64,000 bases of DNA from Flavimaricola sp. (GCA_029255105.1 JAQWWH010000064.1:1-64000), one strand, 5' to 3'; shown: positions 46,887 to 57,088, counted from the first letter of the stretch. Numbers and translations: made by a program. The notes: generated by a model from the letters alone, not told the origin.

Positions 46887-48584
46887 CTACTTTACCAGAT
46901 AAGGTTTGCGGGGGGCAGGGGGCTGGTTCTTCAGCGGGGGCTCCACCGGAAAATCACCCATCAGATAGGGGTGCATCCCCTGGTTCTTGAGGTTTTGTAG
47001 AAACTGGCCAAAGCCAGTCAGATCGACCATGCGCGGCACCTCGGCAAGGCGGCGGGGCCCCTTGGTGCCGATCTGGTCGACCACGCTCTGCAAAGCCTCC
47101 ATAGGGCTTTCGACAAACTCTGCCATCGTCCAGATGCGAACCCGCGCTTTGGCATAGGGTGAGCGGAGGGCGCGCAGGTGTTCAGATTCGATCCGCTGCA
47201 GTTGCGCGGCCTCGGCCCGCAATTCCGCGAAATTGCGGTTCAACTGGAACAGCGGCACAGCCCAGGCCCCCGATATGACCGAGATCTGGGCATTCGGGTC
47301 TTTGGCGATGTCCCAGCTGATGCCCTGTTGGTCCATCGGACCAAACTGAAAGCATTGCCGCTCGCCCCTAGTGTTCCAGATCAGGTTTGTCAGGAACATG
47401 CGGGGATTGGCGTCCCGCAACGCCGAGCTGTCGGACATGGACCCCGTGAACGTGGTTTGTCCCGCCTCGAACATAACGCGATCAGGGGCGTAGAGATGTC
47501 CGTGAACCTTGGCGCCGGTCGCGCGCGAGAGCCAGGCCTCAAAGTCCTCGAAAAGCTCAGTAAACCCCTCAAACACAGAATAGGGGGCAGCAGTCACACC
47601 GTTTTCCCAGTTTTCGTTGGGAAATCGGCTTTGCATGTAAAGGCCGGTACGACCCCGGGTCCGCCGTTCGACTGCCTTCGAAAACACCCGGTCGATCTTC
47701 CCCGGATTAGGCTCTGCCTCGGCCACGCTGCGGCCATCCGGGTTTAGGAACGCCTCGTAAATGCGATCCGCGTGGGGCCAGATCTTGCGGGCCACGAAAC
47801 AGTCGGACCGGCGCAGCAACTGGAGGTGGTCGTCGTAGAAGATGTGCGGTTTGCCCTGAAAGTCGAATTTGCACAATGTCAGGGACCGGCTTTCGACATG
47901 CTGGGAATAGAGCCTCGTCAAAGACTGAAAGTAGCTTTCGTCCGGTATCCAGACCTTGCGAAAATAGTCGTCGTAGATCTTGCGATCCGGGTCCTCAAGA
48001 ATGGCCGAAAGCGTGCGACGGGTCAGGCACCACCATTGGGAGCCCATATGGGGCACAAGGCCGGGTGGGATCCTTCGGTGCATCTTGAAGCGTCGTTGAA
48101 GGCTGACGTATCGGTCAAACAGACGCCGATGCCGTTTCCACGAAAACGGAAAGCGCAGGGTAAACCGTTCTTCCGACAGGCCGCCCACGGTCCAGGGAAC
48201 GTCGGCCGTTGTCGCGCTTTCGATAAAGTCCGTCATCGGGCGGGCATCAAGATAACGCTTCAACTCTTGCGGCGGTCGCAATGGCAGGCAGGCGCCAGAG
48301 GCGAGGTAGACGTGCCGGACCTGCGGAAATGTCCTGAGCATCAGCTCACTCGCCGCCTGACTGGCCGCTACGATGCCCCAGGTCCCCCATTCGCAGCGAT
48401 GCCGGGTTGAAAACAAGACCGTCGGAAGGTCGGCAAGGGAGTCTACAAAGGCATCGTAGATCGCTCGCTCAACCGTCTTGTCCACGTGGACAACGACTGG
48501 GCAGTCGGCGGCAACCCAATGGCGGATTACCTGCTCTGCCCGGTCGAGCGCGGTGTGAACCAGCATCACGATCCCGACGGTCAT
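46887..48584 (-). CDS. Beta-1,6-N-acetylglucosaminyltransferase-like (core-2/I-branching) protein
   Basis: A 565-residue protein. Its first about 290 residues resemble the GT14 core-2/I-branching fold: VMLVHTALDRAEQVIRH start, VVHVDKTVE, VYLASGACLPLRP, and GSQWWCLTRRT acceptor/donor regions. The about 270 C-terminal residues are a domain I do not recognise, found fused to such enzymes in Rhodobacteraceae. The ATG at 48584 overlaps the upstream gene's stop by 4 bases, and the next gene begins 3 bases after its end. Probable role: a sugar transfer step in surface polysaccharide synthesis. Confidence 0.75.
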   Translation of the reverse strand: MTVGIVMLVHTALDRAEQVIRHWVAADCPVVVHVDKTVERAIYDAFVDSLADLPTVLFSTRHRCEWGTWGIVAASQAASELMLRTFPQVRHVYLASGACLPLRPPQELKRYLDARPMTDFIESATTADVPWTVGGLSEERFTLRFPFSWKRHRRLFDRYVSLQRRFKMHRRIPPGLVPHMGSQWWCLTRRTLSAILEDPDRKIYDDYFRKVWIPDESYFQSLTRLYSQHVESRSLTLCKFDFQGKPHIFYDDHLQLLRRSDCFVARKIWPHADRIYEAFLNPDGRSVAEAEPNPGKIDRVFSKAVERRTRGRTGLYMQSRFPNENWENGVTAAPYSVFEGFTELFEDFEAWLSRATGAKVHGHLYAPDRVMFEAGQTTFTGSMSDSSALRDANPRMFLTNLIWNTRGERQCFQFGPMDQQGISWDIAKDPNAQISVISGAWAVPLFQLNRNFAELRAEAAQLQRIESEHLRALRSPYAKARVRIWTMAEFVESPMEALQSVVDQIGTKGPRRLAEVPRMVDLTGFGQFLQNLKNQGMHPYLMGDFPVEPPLKNQPPAPRKPYLVK

Positions 48585-49591
48585 GCCCAGTTGCCCTTGG
48601 ACATGAGCCCCAGAATCTCAAGCTGGCGCCAATTGATATACTTCTCACTCCACTTGCACCAAAGATCGGGGTCGTCGATCGGGCCAGTCGCATAGGCCCT
48701 GTATTCATGGCTATTGGCGTAGTGCTGTTTGCGTGCCAGCTCCTCTTCTGCCTTCTTGCCGAAGGTATCGAGGAACTTGGTATGAAGAAGCACGCCCGAG
48801 GCCTTTTCGCCCCCCCACTCATCGTAGACGAGATTAAGCCCGCGCGGCAAAAGCATGTGGGTCGAGCTGACGTAGGTATAGTGCTTGTCCCATTTGACCA
48901 AAGGGATCTTGTTCAGCGCGGGCGCCCGCTCGGGTTCATCAGCAAAGAACTTGCGGGCCCGTGGTCCGCCCTGAATCCACAGGTTCCCGAAGCGGCCATT
49001 TCGCGAGATGGTGTAGTTCCCCGCATCAAACCAACACGCCAGATCCAGAGGATCAGCCCCACGCTCGTACCGCGCGTCTTCAAGGCGGCCCTTGGGGTAC
49101 ATGTCCAACAGCATTGCCCCGAATGACTTGATCGACGACGCGTCAAGCCAATCGGTCAGCGCCCGAATGGGGCGGGTGTCGCAAAAGGGGTAAACCAACA
49201 ACTCGTCAGGATCGACGACAAGGCACCAGTGGTTGTGCCCATGGCGCATCTGCAGCCAGTTGATCCAGTCCACCCCGAAACGCGCCCGCTTATAGCTGCC
49301 TGTCGTGCTCCAGAGCGACACGTCGGGCTGTTGGGCGAGGAATTCCCTGCCGCCATCGTCACTGTCGTTGTCGACCATGAAAAAGTGACTGACCCCGATC
49401 CGGCGGTAGTAGTCCAAGAAATAGGGAAGGCGAACATTCTCGTTCCGGAAGGTGGAAAACACGAGGATGTCGTCGGGTTGCACTCCGGCAGAGTTGTCGG
49501 AGACAACACTTAGCTGACGCGCCTTGCGGCGCGCGCGGATGCGCCACCTCTTGCGCTGTAGCCTCAGCCCATATGACTGGAAGAACCCCAA
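48581..49591 (-). CDS. Glycosyltransferase, GT2/GT92-like
   Basis: A 336-residue protein with a basic N-terminus (RKRWRIRARRKAR). It then has a nucleotide-sugar fold: ILVFSTFRNENVRLPYFLDYYRRIGV, the metal-site candidate MVDNDSDDGG, and a second acidic VVDPDELLV. The start is TTG at 49591, six bases after GAGGAA; ATG alternatives lie too far inside. It lies 48 bases downstream of the GT4 gene and overlaps the next gene by 4 bases. Sugar donor and acceptor unknown. Confidence 0.78.
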   Translation of the reverse strand: MGFFQSYGLRLQRKRWRIRARRKARQLSVVSDNSAGVQPDDILVFSTFRNENVRLPYFLDYYRRIGVSHFFMVDNDSDDGGREFLAQQPDVSLWSTTGSYKRARFGVDWINWLQMRHGHNHWCLVVDPDELLVYPFCDTRPIRALTDWLDASSIKSFGAMLLDMYPKGRLEDARYERGADPLDLACWFDAGNYTISRNGRFGNLWIQGGPRARKFFADEPERAPALNKIPLVKWDKHYTYVSSTHMLLPRGLNLVYDEWGGEKASGVLLHTKFLDTFGKKAEEELARKQHYANSHEYRAYATGPIDDPDLWCKWSEKYINWRQLEILGLMSKGNWA

Positions 49592-49639
49592 ACACGTTTC
49601 CTCATCGCACCAGTGATCGGGCGGCCTTGGACCTTAATA

Positions 49640-50839
49640 TCATGTCACGCTTAACACGGCCTTGAAATGATCGTCCCACTTGGGGGGGTCAAAGGCCGGT
49701 CCTGCGATAGATGCTCGTGGTCTTAGCGCCATTGCCTCAATCTTCTTGATCCATTGATAACAATCTGTCGGCGACAGGTAAACGGCATGCTGGCCGAGCA
49801 CCTCGTGACAGATGGCAAGATCGCCACAAATCACCGGTACGCCCAGCGCAGCAGCCTCGATCAGCGGCAAGCCAAACCCCTCGCTAAGGGACGGGAACAC
49901 CAGGGCCTGCGCACCCTGCAAGAGTGCGGCGACCCCTGCGTCGGACAGGCCGGGCAATTCGACGACCCCATTGATCCCTTTGTCGAGGCGGGCAAAAACC
50001 TCGTCATTGCGCCAGCCCCTTCTGCCGCAGAAGTACAAATTCGGCCGCTGAAGGCCCATCGCATCCCATGCATCCAAAAGCAGGGCGTGGTTCTTGCGCG
50101 GCTCAATCGTACCCAAGGCGACGAAATATGGTGTCTGCAAGTCCAGCCCGGCCGGCAAATCCGCAGGGTCCGGCTGAACCGGTGTGTGTCCCAGATGGAA
50201 GGCCAGAACCTTGGGGCGGGCCTCGGGGCCGATGTGGCGCAAAACATCCGCCCGGCTGACCTGTGAAGGGCAGATAACCAGATCGGCATGGCGGGCGACG
50301 CGGTCCAGCTTGACCGCGAACTGTTCAACTGTGCCGGCGCGCTGCATATCGGGCAGATCAAGGGGGATTGTGTCGTGGATCATGACCGTAATCCGCGACC
50401 CTGGGACGGTGCGGATGGCCCGAAACATCCTGTCGGTGATATTGCTGTGTCCAACGTTGAGATAGGCCATCCCAGCCGGCAGGCCGCGTTGCAGGAGGGT
50501 CGGCAGTCTCAACCCCGTCGAACGCCCCACGGCAAGCGAACGGGCGAGGCTTTGCCCCGCCTGACGCCGGTGATCCAAACGATAAGAGAGACGGGACAAG
50601 AGGTCAGGTTGGCCCCAGCTGTCAGTCGTCGCGGCCTTGGTGATGGCGACGACACCTTGCCGATCCAACAAGAGGTAGCCCAAAGACGTTTTGACAAGAC
50701 CCCAAAGCGGGACCGGGTCCGCCGAAAGGGCCTGTGCATAGGCTAGTTCTACCCGGTCAACGCCGGTAAGCCCCCGCCCAGACCGCGATACAAGGCGAGA
50801 GAGATCAAGAAGTCGGGCAGAAGGCGTCGGTTCCGTCAT
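49640..50839 (-). CDS. Glycosyltransferase family 4 (GT-B fold)
   Basis: A 399-residue group 1 glycosyltransferase. The C-terminal GT-B domain has the donor-site motif FPSLSEGFGLPLIEAAALGVPV (key residues E and E eight apart) and ALGTIEPRKNHALLLDA. The N-terminal half holds GHSNITDRM and MIHDTIPLD, typical of mannosyl- or rhamnosyl-transferase-like enzymes. It is 18 bases downstream of galU in the same operon. Acts in the cytoplasm on a lipid-linked or nascent glycan; sugar not predictable. Confidence 0.85.
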   Translation of the reverse strand: MTEPTPSARLLDLSRLVSRSGRGLTGVDRVELAYAQALSADPVPLWGLVKTSLGYLLLDRQGVVAITKAATTDSWGQPDLLSRLSYRLDHRRQAGQSLARSLAVGRSTGLRLPTLLQRGLPAGMAYLNVGHSNITDRMFRAIRTVPGSRITVMIHDTIPLDLPDMQRAGTVEQFAVKLDRVARHADLVICPSQVSRADVLRHIGPEARPKVLAFHLGHTPVQPDPADLPAGLDLQTPYFVALGTIEPRKNHALLLDAWDAMGLQRPNLYFCGRRGWRNDEVFARLDKGINGVVELPGLSDAGVAALLQGAQALVFPSLSEGFGLPLIEAAALGVPVICGDLAICHEVLGQHAVYLSPTDCYQWIKKIEAMALRPRASIAGPAFDPPKWDDHFKAVLSVT

Positions 50840-50857
50840 CGGCCCTCAGGACATCGC

Positions 50858-51751
50858 CTATTGCGCGGCGTTTCGCATTGCCACCATGTCGTGCAGATAC
50901 TGGCCAAATTCCTCGCAAAGTTCTGGACGGGCCAGACCGAACGAAACGGTTGCTTGCAGGAAACCCGCCTTAGAACCACAGTCAAAACGCTCTCCCCGGA
51001 ACCGATACCCAAAGACATTGTTCCCCTGAGCGGTCTCAGCGGCGATCGCGTCGGTCAGTTGCAATTCGCCACCTGCGCTCGGCTTTATCGAGTTGAGGTT
51101 CTTGAGAATGTTTGGCGTCAGGATGTAGCGGCCGATGACAGCAAGGTTAGATGGTGCTTCGTGCACTGGCGGTTTTTCGACCATGCCTTTGATCTTGACG
51201 ATGGACCCCATGTCCTCTTCGATATCAAGGACACCGTAAGAAGACACCTTCGAGCCGGGGACCTCCATTGCGGCGACCATGCATCCCCCAGTTTCGGCGT
51301 GCGCCTCAACCATCTGTTGCAAGCAGGGCTTTTCCGCCGCGATCACGTCATCAGGGAGCATGACGGCAAAAGGCTCATCACCGATCAGGCGGCGGGCACA
51401 CCAGACTGCGTGGCCAAGGCCCAGCGCCTTGTGCTGGCGGATATAGGCAATCGCACCGCTATCCATGTTGGTCGTCTTGAGAATCTCTAAGAGCTCGTCC
51501 TTGCCATCCTTGCGCAGCTTTGATTCAAGCTCGGGGGCGAGGTCAAAGTAGTCTTCGAGGGCAGACTTGCCGCGGGCCGTCACAAAGATGAACTCCTTGA
51601 TACCGGCGGCGCGGGCTTCATCAATGGCGTATTGGATCAGCGGCCGGTCCACTAAGGTCATGATTTCCTTTGGCACAGACTTTGTGGCTGGCAAGAAACG
51701 GGTTCCTAGTCCAGCGACAGGGAAAACTGCTTTTGTTACACGTTTCTTCAT
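50858..51751 (-). CDS. galU: UTP-glucose-1-phosphate uridylyltransferase
   Basis: GalU makes UDP-glucose from UTP and glucose 1-phosphate for polysaccharide and LPS synthesis. The 297-residue product has the nucleotidyl-transfer motif GLGTRFLPATKSVPKEI, VDRPLIQYAIDEA, the UDP-glucose-site VEKP motif, and GYRFRGERFDCGSK near the end. The ATG at 51751 is followed by MKKRVTKAVFPVAG. A 131-base AT-richer gap separates it from the upstream GT2, so it may have its own promoter. It presumably supplies the neighbouring glycosyltransferases. Confidence 0.96.
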   Translation of the reverse strand: MKKRVTKAVFPVAGLGTRFLPATKSVPKEIMTLVDRPLIQYAIDEARAAGIKEFIFVTARGKSALEDYFDLAPELESKLRKDGKDELLEILKTTNMDSGAIAYIRQHKALGLGHAVWCARRLIGDEPFAVMLPDDVIAAEKPCLQQMVEAHAETGGCMVAAMEVPGSKVSSYGVLDIEEDMGSIVKIKGMVEKPPVHEAPSNLAVIGRYILTPNILKNLNSIKPSAGGELQLTDAIAAETAQGNNVFGYRFRGERFDCGSKAGFLQATVSFGLARPELCEEFGQYLHDMVAMRNAAQ

Positions 51752-51882
51752 GACTTATCCTTCACAACCACTGGCAACGTTCTATCACCATCGGGCCTGA
51801 ACGGTACCACGCTTAGACAAAAAGAACTTGGCGAAATGCCGGGGAGAACGCCCTGGGCTCACTAATATCCCCCCTGGCTAAA

Positions 51883-53130
51883 CTAATTAAAGTATATTTG
51901 GGGTATTTGACGAAAATTAGTCACGTTTTCGACTTCTGCTTGAAGCCTTGATGAGAAGTTCCAAAAACGTATCACGCGCTGGTCTCTCTTTGAGGCCCCG
52001 AACAATCCACCCCGCTGCAGCCAGTAGCCCTGCGGGGTAAAACGGATCGAATGCCTGCGTATCGTGGGACTGAAGACAAACAGGCTGACATGATACCCCC
52101 CCGCGACAGCCGCCAGCGTTTTCCGATGGGCAGAGCGGCGCTGCCAAGGGCGGCACCCATGGATCACGTGTCCCTTGTGCGTCGTCGGCGTAAATTTCTG
52201 GAATGAAACGGCTGGTTGACCAAGCGGCGTCAGCCCAATCGGCTTGCGCGTCTGCCCATCCCGCCAACCTGCATCAAAAGTTGCAAGAATGCGGCCCACA
52301 TCCTCTGGCCCGATCCGTCCCGCCACCATATGGCCCAGAAGCCGCTTTCGCTGCCGATCCCGCTCTGATTGCCGGATGGTGTCGTGATCCAACCCGGCAC
52401 CATGTCGCAGGACAAAGGCGACGAGGCTTGCCCCGATCTCGAACAGGTCCAGCGGAACGCGGTCCCCTCTGCGGCGGCGGCTTGCCGCAAACCCGTGGTG
52501 GACCTGCGCCATCGGGACGATTGCGGTCAGACAATCTTTGGCCGCGAGGCGCATGTTGACGTCAGTTTCATCCAGATAAAAGTGGTAAGCAGGGTCAAAG
52601 CCACCCAAATCGGCCAGGACTTGGCGGCGAAAGGCCATGTTGGTGCCCTCCGTCTTGATCGCACGTCCCCGCACCCCGCGACGCAGCAAGACTTGATCAG
52701 TGTCGACATTCAACTCTGCCGCAGTGCCATCTGCAAAAGCCTCGCGGGCGCGCCATTGAAAGCTGATACCGTTGCGCCCCCGGACAAAGCCCCCTGCCGC
52801 TGCGACCTCTGGATCGGCAAAAGGGGCGGTCAGGGCAGCAAGCCAGGTCGGTTCGGGCACCGCATCATCGTCAATGAACGCAACAACCTCGCCCGCTGCC
52901 CGTTCGATCCCAAGATTTCGAGCGATCGAGATATTGGGGACGTCACAGGACACCATCTTCACCCGATCGCCCCATCCAGCAGCCAAAGTCGCGGCAAGGC
53001 CATCAGGATCGGCGACCACGACGATTTCAAAGTTGGGATGGATCAGCTGACCCAGCCCCGTCAGACAAAGTGTCAGCGCCTCGGGCCGGCCCCGGCTCAC
53101 GACGACGACGCTGACTGACGATGCGATCAT
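51883..53130 (-). CDS. Glycosyltransferase family 2
   Basis: A 415-residue GT-A enzyme: VSVVVVSRGRPEALTLCL start, nucleotide-site AFIDDDAVPE (DxD-type), and GGFDPAYHFYLDETDVNMRL with the catalytic ED-like acidic pair. The last about 120 residues are basic, and their DNA ends in a noticeably AT-rich stretch (51881-51920). It lies 26 bases after cysQ. The upstream position and ID motif suggest it starts or extends the glycan made by this operon. No membrane helices are seen. Confidence 0.85.
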   Translation of the reverse strand: MIASSVSVVVVSRGRPEALTLCLTGLGQLIHPNFEIVVVADPDGLAATLAAGWGDRVKMVSCDVPNISIARNLGIERAAGEVVAFIDDDAVPEPTWLAALTAPFADPEVAAAGGFVRGRNGISFQWRAREAFADGTAAELNVDTDQVLLRRGVRGRAIKTEGTNMAFRRQVLADLGGFDPAYHFYLDETDVNMRLAAKDCLTAIVPMAQVHHGFAASRRRRGDRVPLDLFEIGASLVAFVLRHGAGLDHDTIRQSERDRQRKRLLGHMVAGRIGPEDVGRILATFDAGWRDGQTRKPIGLTPLGQPAVSFQKFTPTTHKGHVIHGCRPWQRRSAHRKTLAAVAGGYHVSLFVFSPTIRRHSIRFTPQGYWLQRGGLFGASKRDQRVIRFWNFSSRLQAEVENVTNFRQIPQIYFN

Positions 53131-53156
53131 GGCAGGGCGCGCACCAGCCTATCCGG

Positions 53157-53957
53157 CTAAGCTGGCTTGAGCGTGACGCCCGGAGCGAGGGCAATGAAGA
53201 ACGGGTTCTCAAAACCGTTCTTGCCGTAGGTCAGCGGGGTATGATCATCGAACCGCACGACCTGACCACCGGCACCGGCAAGAACGGCGTGGCCTGCCGC
53301 CGTATCCCATTCCATGGTCCGACCCAGGCGTGGATAGAGGTCAGCCTCGCCGGTCGCGACCAGACAGAACTTCAACGACGATCCCGCGCTTGTCATGTCG
53401 CGGACGCCATATCTGGCGATGTAGTCATCGGTAGCCTGATCCCTGTGGGACTTTGACGCCACCACCATCAGTGCCTCATTGTCGGGCGATGCGCTGACCG
53501 AAATGGGGAAGGTGACGCCGACGGCATCCTTTTCCAACTGTCCGGTCTCTTCTACGGATTGACCGACTGCGTTGGTATAAAACAGGCGTCCTTTCGCGGG
53601 CGCATAGACGACACCCCGGATCGGGACCCCGTCGACGACATAGGCGATGTTGACGGTAAAGTCGCCCCGGCGCTGCACGAACTCTTTGGTGCCATCCAGA
53701 GGATCTACGATGAGGAACGTCGTTGCGGTCTGGCCGTGGCTGTCCGCCTGTTCTTCCGTCACAAGCGCAACATCAGGAAATGCGGAACGAAGACCGGCCG
53801 AGATCAGCGCGTCAGCCGCCTCATCTGCTTCGGTAACCGGACTGGCGTCGCCTTTGGACCTGACTTCGAAATCAGGGTCGGCATAGATCTCCATGATCCG
53901 GTCTCCTGCTTCCAATGCCAGCCTGCGCATCGTTTCAGCCAGTGTGTCGAAATTCAT
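53157..53957 (-). CDS. cysQ: 3'(2'),5'-bisphosphate nucleotidase CysQ
   Basis: CysQ hydrolyses 3'-phosphoadenosine 5'-phosphate (PAP), the by-product of PAPS-dependent sulfation. The 266-residue product has the Li-sensitive phosphatase metal motifs: EEQAD near residue 66, VDPLDGTKEFV, and WDTAAGHAVLAGAGG. I use the ATG at 53957; the frame is open to 54005. It is the first gene of the glycan operon whose last gene is a sulfotransferase, which fits removal of PAP. An ABC-2 permease gene diverges across a 168-base gap. Confidence 0.93.
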   Translation of the reverse strand: MNFDTLAETMRRLALEAGDRIMEIYADPDFEVRSKGDASPVTEADEAADALISAGLRSAFPDVALVTEEQADSHGQTATTFLIVDPLDGTKEFVQRRGDFTVNIAYVVDGVPIRGVVYAPAKGRLFYTNAVGQSVEETGQLEKDAVGVTFPISVSASPDNEALMVVASKSHRDQATDDYIARYGVRDMTSAGSSLKFCLVATGEADLYPRLGRTMEWDTAAGHAVLAGAGGQVVRFDDHTPLTYGKNGFENPFFIALAPGVTLKPA

Positions 53958-54125
53958 GCCATTTCTCTTTCGAAGTTGGGACGTCTTGCGATTTTGTTGA
54001 TCCAAAAGGACAAAGACCTTATGGTTGGCCCTAAAGCGATCGGCAAGGAATTCATGTTATTCCCAAGCCGGCACACGGGACAATGAACCCGTCACAGGCA
54101 GAGCAAACGAGTCAGGATCACGTTG

Positions 54126-54947
54126 ATGTTTCAGGTCAGTCGTCGGAACACACAGGCGCGAAGCGCCTTGTTTACGTTCGAGTTGATTTACCACAGCGTC
54201 GTCCGCAACGTCCGAAAGTCACACCGCAATGCCGTGGCTGGCCTGCTTCTGAACATTTTGCAGACTATAATATTTGTGGCCATTTTTTACGTGATGTTCA
54301 CTGTTCTTGGCATGCGGCAGAGTGCGCTGCGCGGCGATTTCATGCTCTACCTAATGAGCGGTATCTTTTTGTTTCTGGTGCATACCAAGACCGTCAGCGC
54401 TGTTGCCTCGGCTGAGGGGCCGACGTCGCCCATGATGCAGCACGCCCCACTAAACACGTTTGTGACGCTATGCGCCGCTGCGCTGGGCTCGTTGTACCTT
54501 CAGCTGCTGTCCCTGTTCGTTGTGCTGTTTGGCTACCATGTCCTGTTTGCCCCCATCGTGATCGACCATCCGGTCGGGGCTATGGGGATGTTGCTGCTGG
54601 CGTGGTTCACCGGGGTTGGTGTCGGCGTGATCATCATGGCGATCAAGCCGTGGGCCCCGAACTTTGCCAATATCGCCACGACGATCTACTCACGGGCCAA
54701 CATGATAGCCAGCGGCAAGATGTTCGTGGCCAACACTCTGCCCGGCTACATGTTGGCGATGTTTGACTGGAACCCGCTGTTTCATGCCATCGATCAATGC
54801 CGCGGCTTTGTGTTCATCAACTACAATCCGCACTTCAGCTCGATCAGCTATCCTCTCTTCGCGGGAATCGCCCTGATCATGATCGGCCTGCTGGGTGAGT
54901 ACTATACGCGTCGGCATGCCTCTATCAGTTGGGGTGCAGCCCGTTAA
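54126..54947 (+). CDS. ABC-2 type polysaccharide export permease
   Basis: A 273-residue membrane protein with six hydrophobic segments and the capsule/O-antigen permease pattern of the KpsM/Wzm type (LIYHSVVRNVRKSHRNAV before the first helix, FDWNPLFHAIDQCRGF near the end). The ATG at 54126 follows AGGA 9 bases upstream; a TTG precedes it directly. No ATPase partner (KpsT/Wzt) is in the window, so it must be encoded elsewhere. It is divergent from the glycan operon and upstream of dnaK. Export of the glycan is inferred. Confidence 0.85.
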   Translation: MFQVSRRNTQARSALFTFELIYHSVVRNVRKSHRNAVAGLLLNILQTIIFVAIFYVMFTVLGMRQSALRGDFMLYLMSGIFLFLVHTKTVSAVASAEGPTSPMMQHAPLNTFVTLCAAALGSLYLQLLSLFVVLFGYHVLFAPIVIDHPVGAMGMLLLAWFTGVGVGVIIMAIKPWAPNFANIATTIYSRANMIASGKMFVANTLPGYMLAMFDWNPLFHAIDQCRGFVFINYNPHFSSISYPLFAGIALIMIGLLGEYYTRRHASISWGAAR

Positions 54948-55047
54948 CCTTCGGGAAAGGGTGTGCGCTTGTTGCTGCAACTGCCCGGTATTCCGTACTT
55001 TGCCAATAGAACTGTCACAAATGCCGCCACCTGCCCGCCTGTTCTGG

Positions 55048-55075
55048 TTGCAGCCCCCCGGACCGCTCCCTATAT
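55048..55075 (+). promoter_or_regulatory. Candidate heat-shock (RpoH) promoter of dnaKJ
   Basis: TTGCAG (55048-55053), a 16-base spacer, and CTATAT (55070-55075) resemble the alphaproteobacterial sigma-32 pattern of a TTG-type -35 and a CCCTATAT -10. It lies about 110 bases before the dnaK ATG, leaving a leader of about 100 bases. The match is by eye. Confidence 0.5.
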
Positions 55076-55183
55076 AACCAGCGATCGACGCAGAGGCATG
55101 GTCCGAAACGTCGAACTTCCAGTTGCACGGGTGCCGGAACGGGTCCGTGCTCCTCAAACCGCCTGACGAGAGGGATTTGAAAT

Positions 55184-57088
55184 ATGGCCAAAGTCATCGG
55201 GATCGACCTCGGGACGACCAACTCCTGTATTGCCATCATGGATGGCTCCAAACCGCGCGTTATCGAAAACGCTGAAGGGGCACGGACCACGCCGTCCATC
55301 GTCGCCTTCACCGACGATGAGCGCCTTGTCGGCCAGCCCGCCAAACGGCAAGCCGTCACCAACCCAGAAAACACCATTTTCGCTGTTAAGCGCCTGATCG
55401 GCCGTCGCACTGACGACGCCGAAGTGGCCAAGGACAAGAAGCTGGTTCCCTACAACATCGTTGATGGTGGAAACGGCGATGCCTGGGTCGAGTCGCGCGG
55501 TGAAAAGTATTCGCCCAGCCAGATCAGCGCCTTCATCCTGCAAAAGATGAAAGAGACCGCCGAGAGCTACCTTGGCGAAGAAGTCACGCAGGCTGTCATC
55601 ACGGTGCCTGCCTACTTCAACGACGCCCAGCGTCAGGCCACCAAGGACGCTGGCAAGATCGCCGGCCTTGAAGTGCTGCGGATCATAAACGAGCCGACAG
55701 CCGCTGCCCTAGCCTACGGTCTGGATAAGAAAGAAAGCAAGACGATCGCGGTCTATGACCTTGGCGGCGGTACGTTCGACGTGACCATCCTCGAGATCGA
55801 CGATGGCCTGTTCGAAGTCAAATCCACCAACGGCGACACCTTCCTTGGTGGCGAAGACTTTGACATGCGGATCGTCAACTACCTGGCTGACGAGTTCAAG
55901 AAAGAGCACGCGGTCGACCTGACCAAGGACAAGATGGCGCTTCAGCGTCTTAAGGAAGCGGCCGAAAAGGCCAAGATCGAGCTGTCTTCCTCGGCCCAGA
56001 CCGAGATCAACCAGCCCTTCATCTCGATGGGCTCGAACGGCCAGCCGCTGCACATGGTCATGAAGCTGACCCGCGCCAAGCTGGAAAGCCTTGTCGGCGA
56101 TCTGATCAAAAACTCGATCAACCCCTGCAAGGCCGCGCTGAAGGATGCCGGTCTGTCCGTGGGCGACATCGACGAAGTCGTCCTTGTGGGCGGCATGACG
56201 CGGATGCCCAAGGTCAAGGAAGAAGTCACCAAGTTCTTCGGCAAGGAACCACATCAGGGTGTGAACCCTGACGAGGTTGTGGCCCTGGGCGCAGCCATCC
56301 AGGCCGGTGTTCTGCAGGGCGACGTCAAGGACGTGGTGCTGCTGGACGTCACCCCGCTGTCGCTGGGGATCGAAACCCTTGGGGGTGTCTTTACCCGCCT
56401 GATCGATCGCAACACGACGATCCCGACGAAAAAGTCGCAGATCTTCTCGACCGCCGAAGACAACCAGAACGCCGTGACGATCCGGGTGTTCCAGGGCGAA
56501 CGTGAGATGGCCGCAGACAACAAGATGTTGGGCCAGTTCAACCTGGAAAACATTCCTCCCGCACCGCGCGGTCTGCCCCAGATCGAAGTGACCTTCGACA
56601 TCGATGCCAACGGCATCGTTTCGGTGGCCGCCAAGGACAAGGGCACCGGCAAAGAGCAAACGATCACGATCCAGGCGTCCGGCGGTCTGTCGGATGACGA
56701 GATCGAAAAGATGGTGCGCGACGCCGAAGAGAATGCCGAAGCCGACAAGAGCCGCAAGGAACTGGTCGAGGCAAAGAACCATGCCGAAAGCCTCATCCAT
56801 TCGACCGAGAAGTCGATGGAAGAGCATGCCGACAAGGTCGACCCCACGACGATCGAGGCGATCGAACTGGCCATTGCTGCACTCAAGGATGATCTTGAGG
56901 GCGAGAATGCCGGGAAGATCAAGTCGGGCGTTCAGAATGTCACCGAGGCTGCAATGAAGCTGGGCGAGGCTATCTACAAGGCTAGCCAGGATGAGGGTGA
57001 TCAGGCCCAGCCAGCAGACTCGCGCGACGATGACGATATCGTGGATGCCGACTTCGAAGACCTCGATGACGAAAAGCGTGACCGCTAA
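55184..57088 (+). CDS. dnaK: Chaperone DnaK (Hsp70)
   Basis: DnaK folds and refolds proteins with DnaJ and GrpE. The 634-residue product has the ATP-site signatures [11 protein letters not shown] (residues 4-14), [16 protein letters not shown], and [13 protein letters not shown], then the substrate-binding domain and an acidic C-terminal tail ending in [15 protein letters not shown]. The start MAKVIGID is an ATG at 55184 after GAGAGGG. grpE is not adjacent. dnaJ follows after a terminator-containing 85-base gap. Confidence 0.98.
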   Translation: MAKVIGIDLGTTNSCIAIMDGSKPRVIENAEGARTTPSIVAFTDDERLVGQPAKRQAVTNPENTIFAVKRLIGRRTDDAEVAKDKKLVPYNIVDGGNGDAWVESRGEKYSPSQISAFILQKMKETAESYLGEEVTQAVITVPAYFNDAQRQATKDAGKIAGLEVLRIINEPTAAALAYGLDKKESKTIAVYDLGGGTFDVTILEIDDGLFEVKSTNGDTFLGGEDFDMRIVNYLADEFKKEHAVDLTKDKMALQRLKEAAEKAKIELSSSAQTEINQPFISMGSNGQPLHMVMKLTRAKLESLVGDLIKNSINPCKAALKDAGLSVGDIDEVVLVGGMTRMPKVKEEVTKFFGKEPHQGVNPDEVVALGAAIQAGVLQGDVKDVVLLDVTPLSLGIETLGGVFTRLIDRNTTIPTKKSQIFSTAEDNQNAVTIRVFQGEREMAADNKMLGQFNLENIPPAPRGLPQIEVTFDIDANGIVSVAAKDKGTGKEQTITIQASGGLSDDEIEKMVRDAEENAEADKSRKELVEAKNHAESLIHSTEKSMEEHADKVDPTTIEAIELAIAALKDDLEGENAGKIKSGVQNVTEAAMKLGEAIYKASQDEGDQAQPADSRDDDDIVDADFEDLDDEKRDR

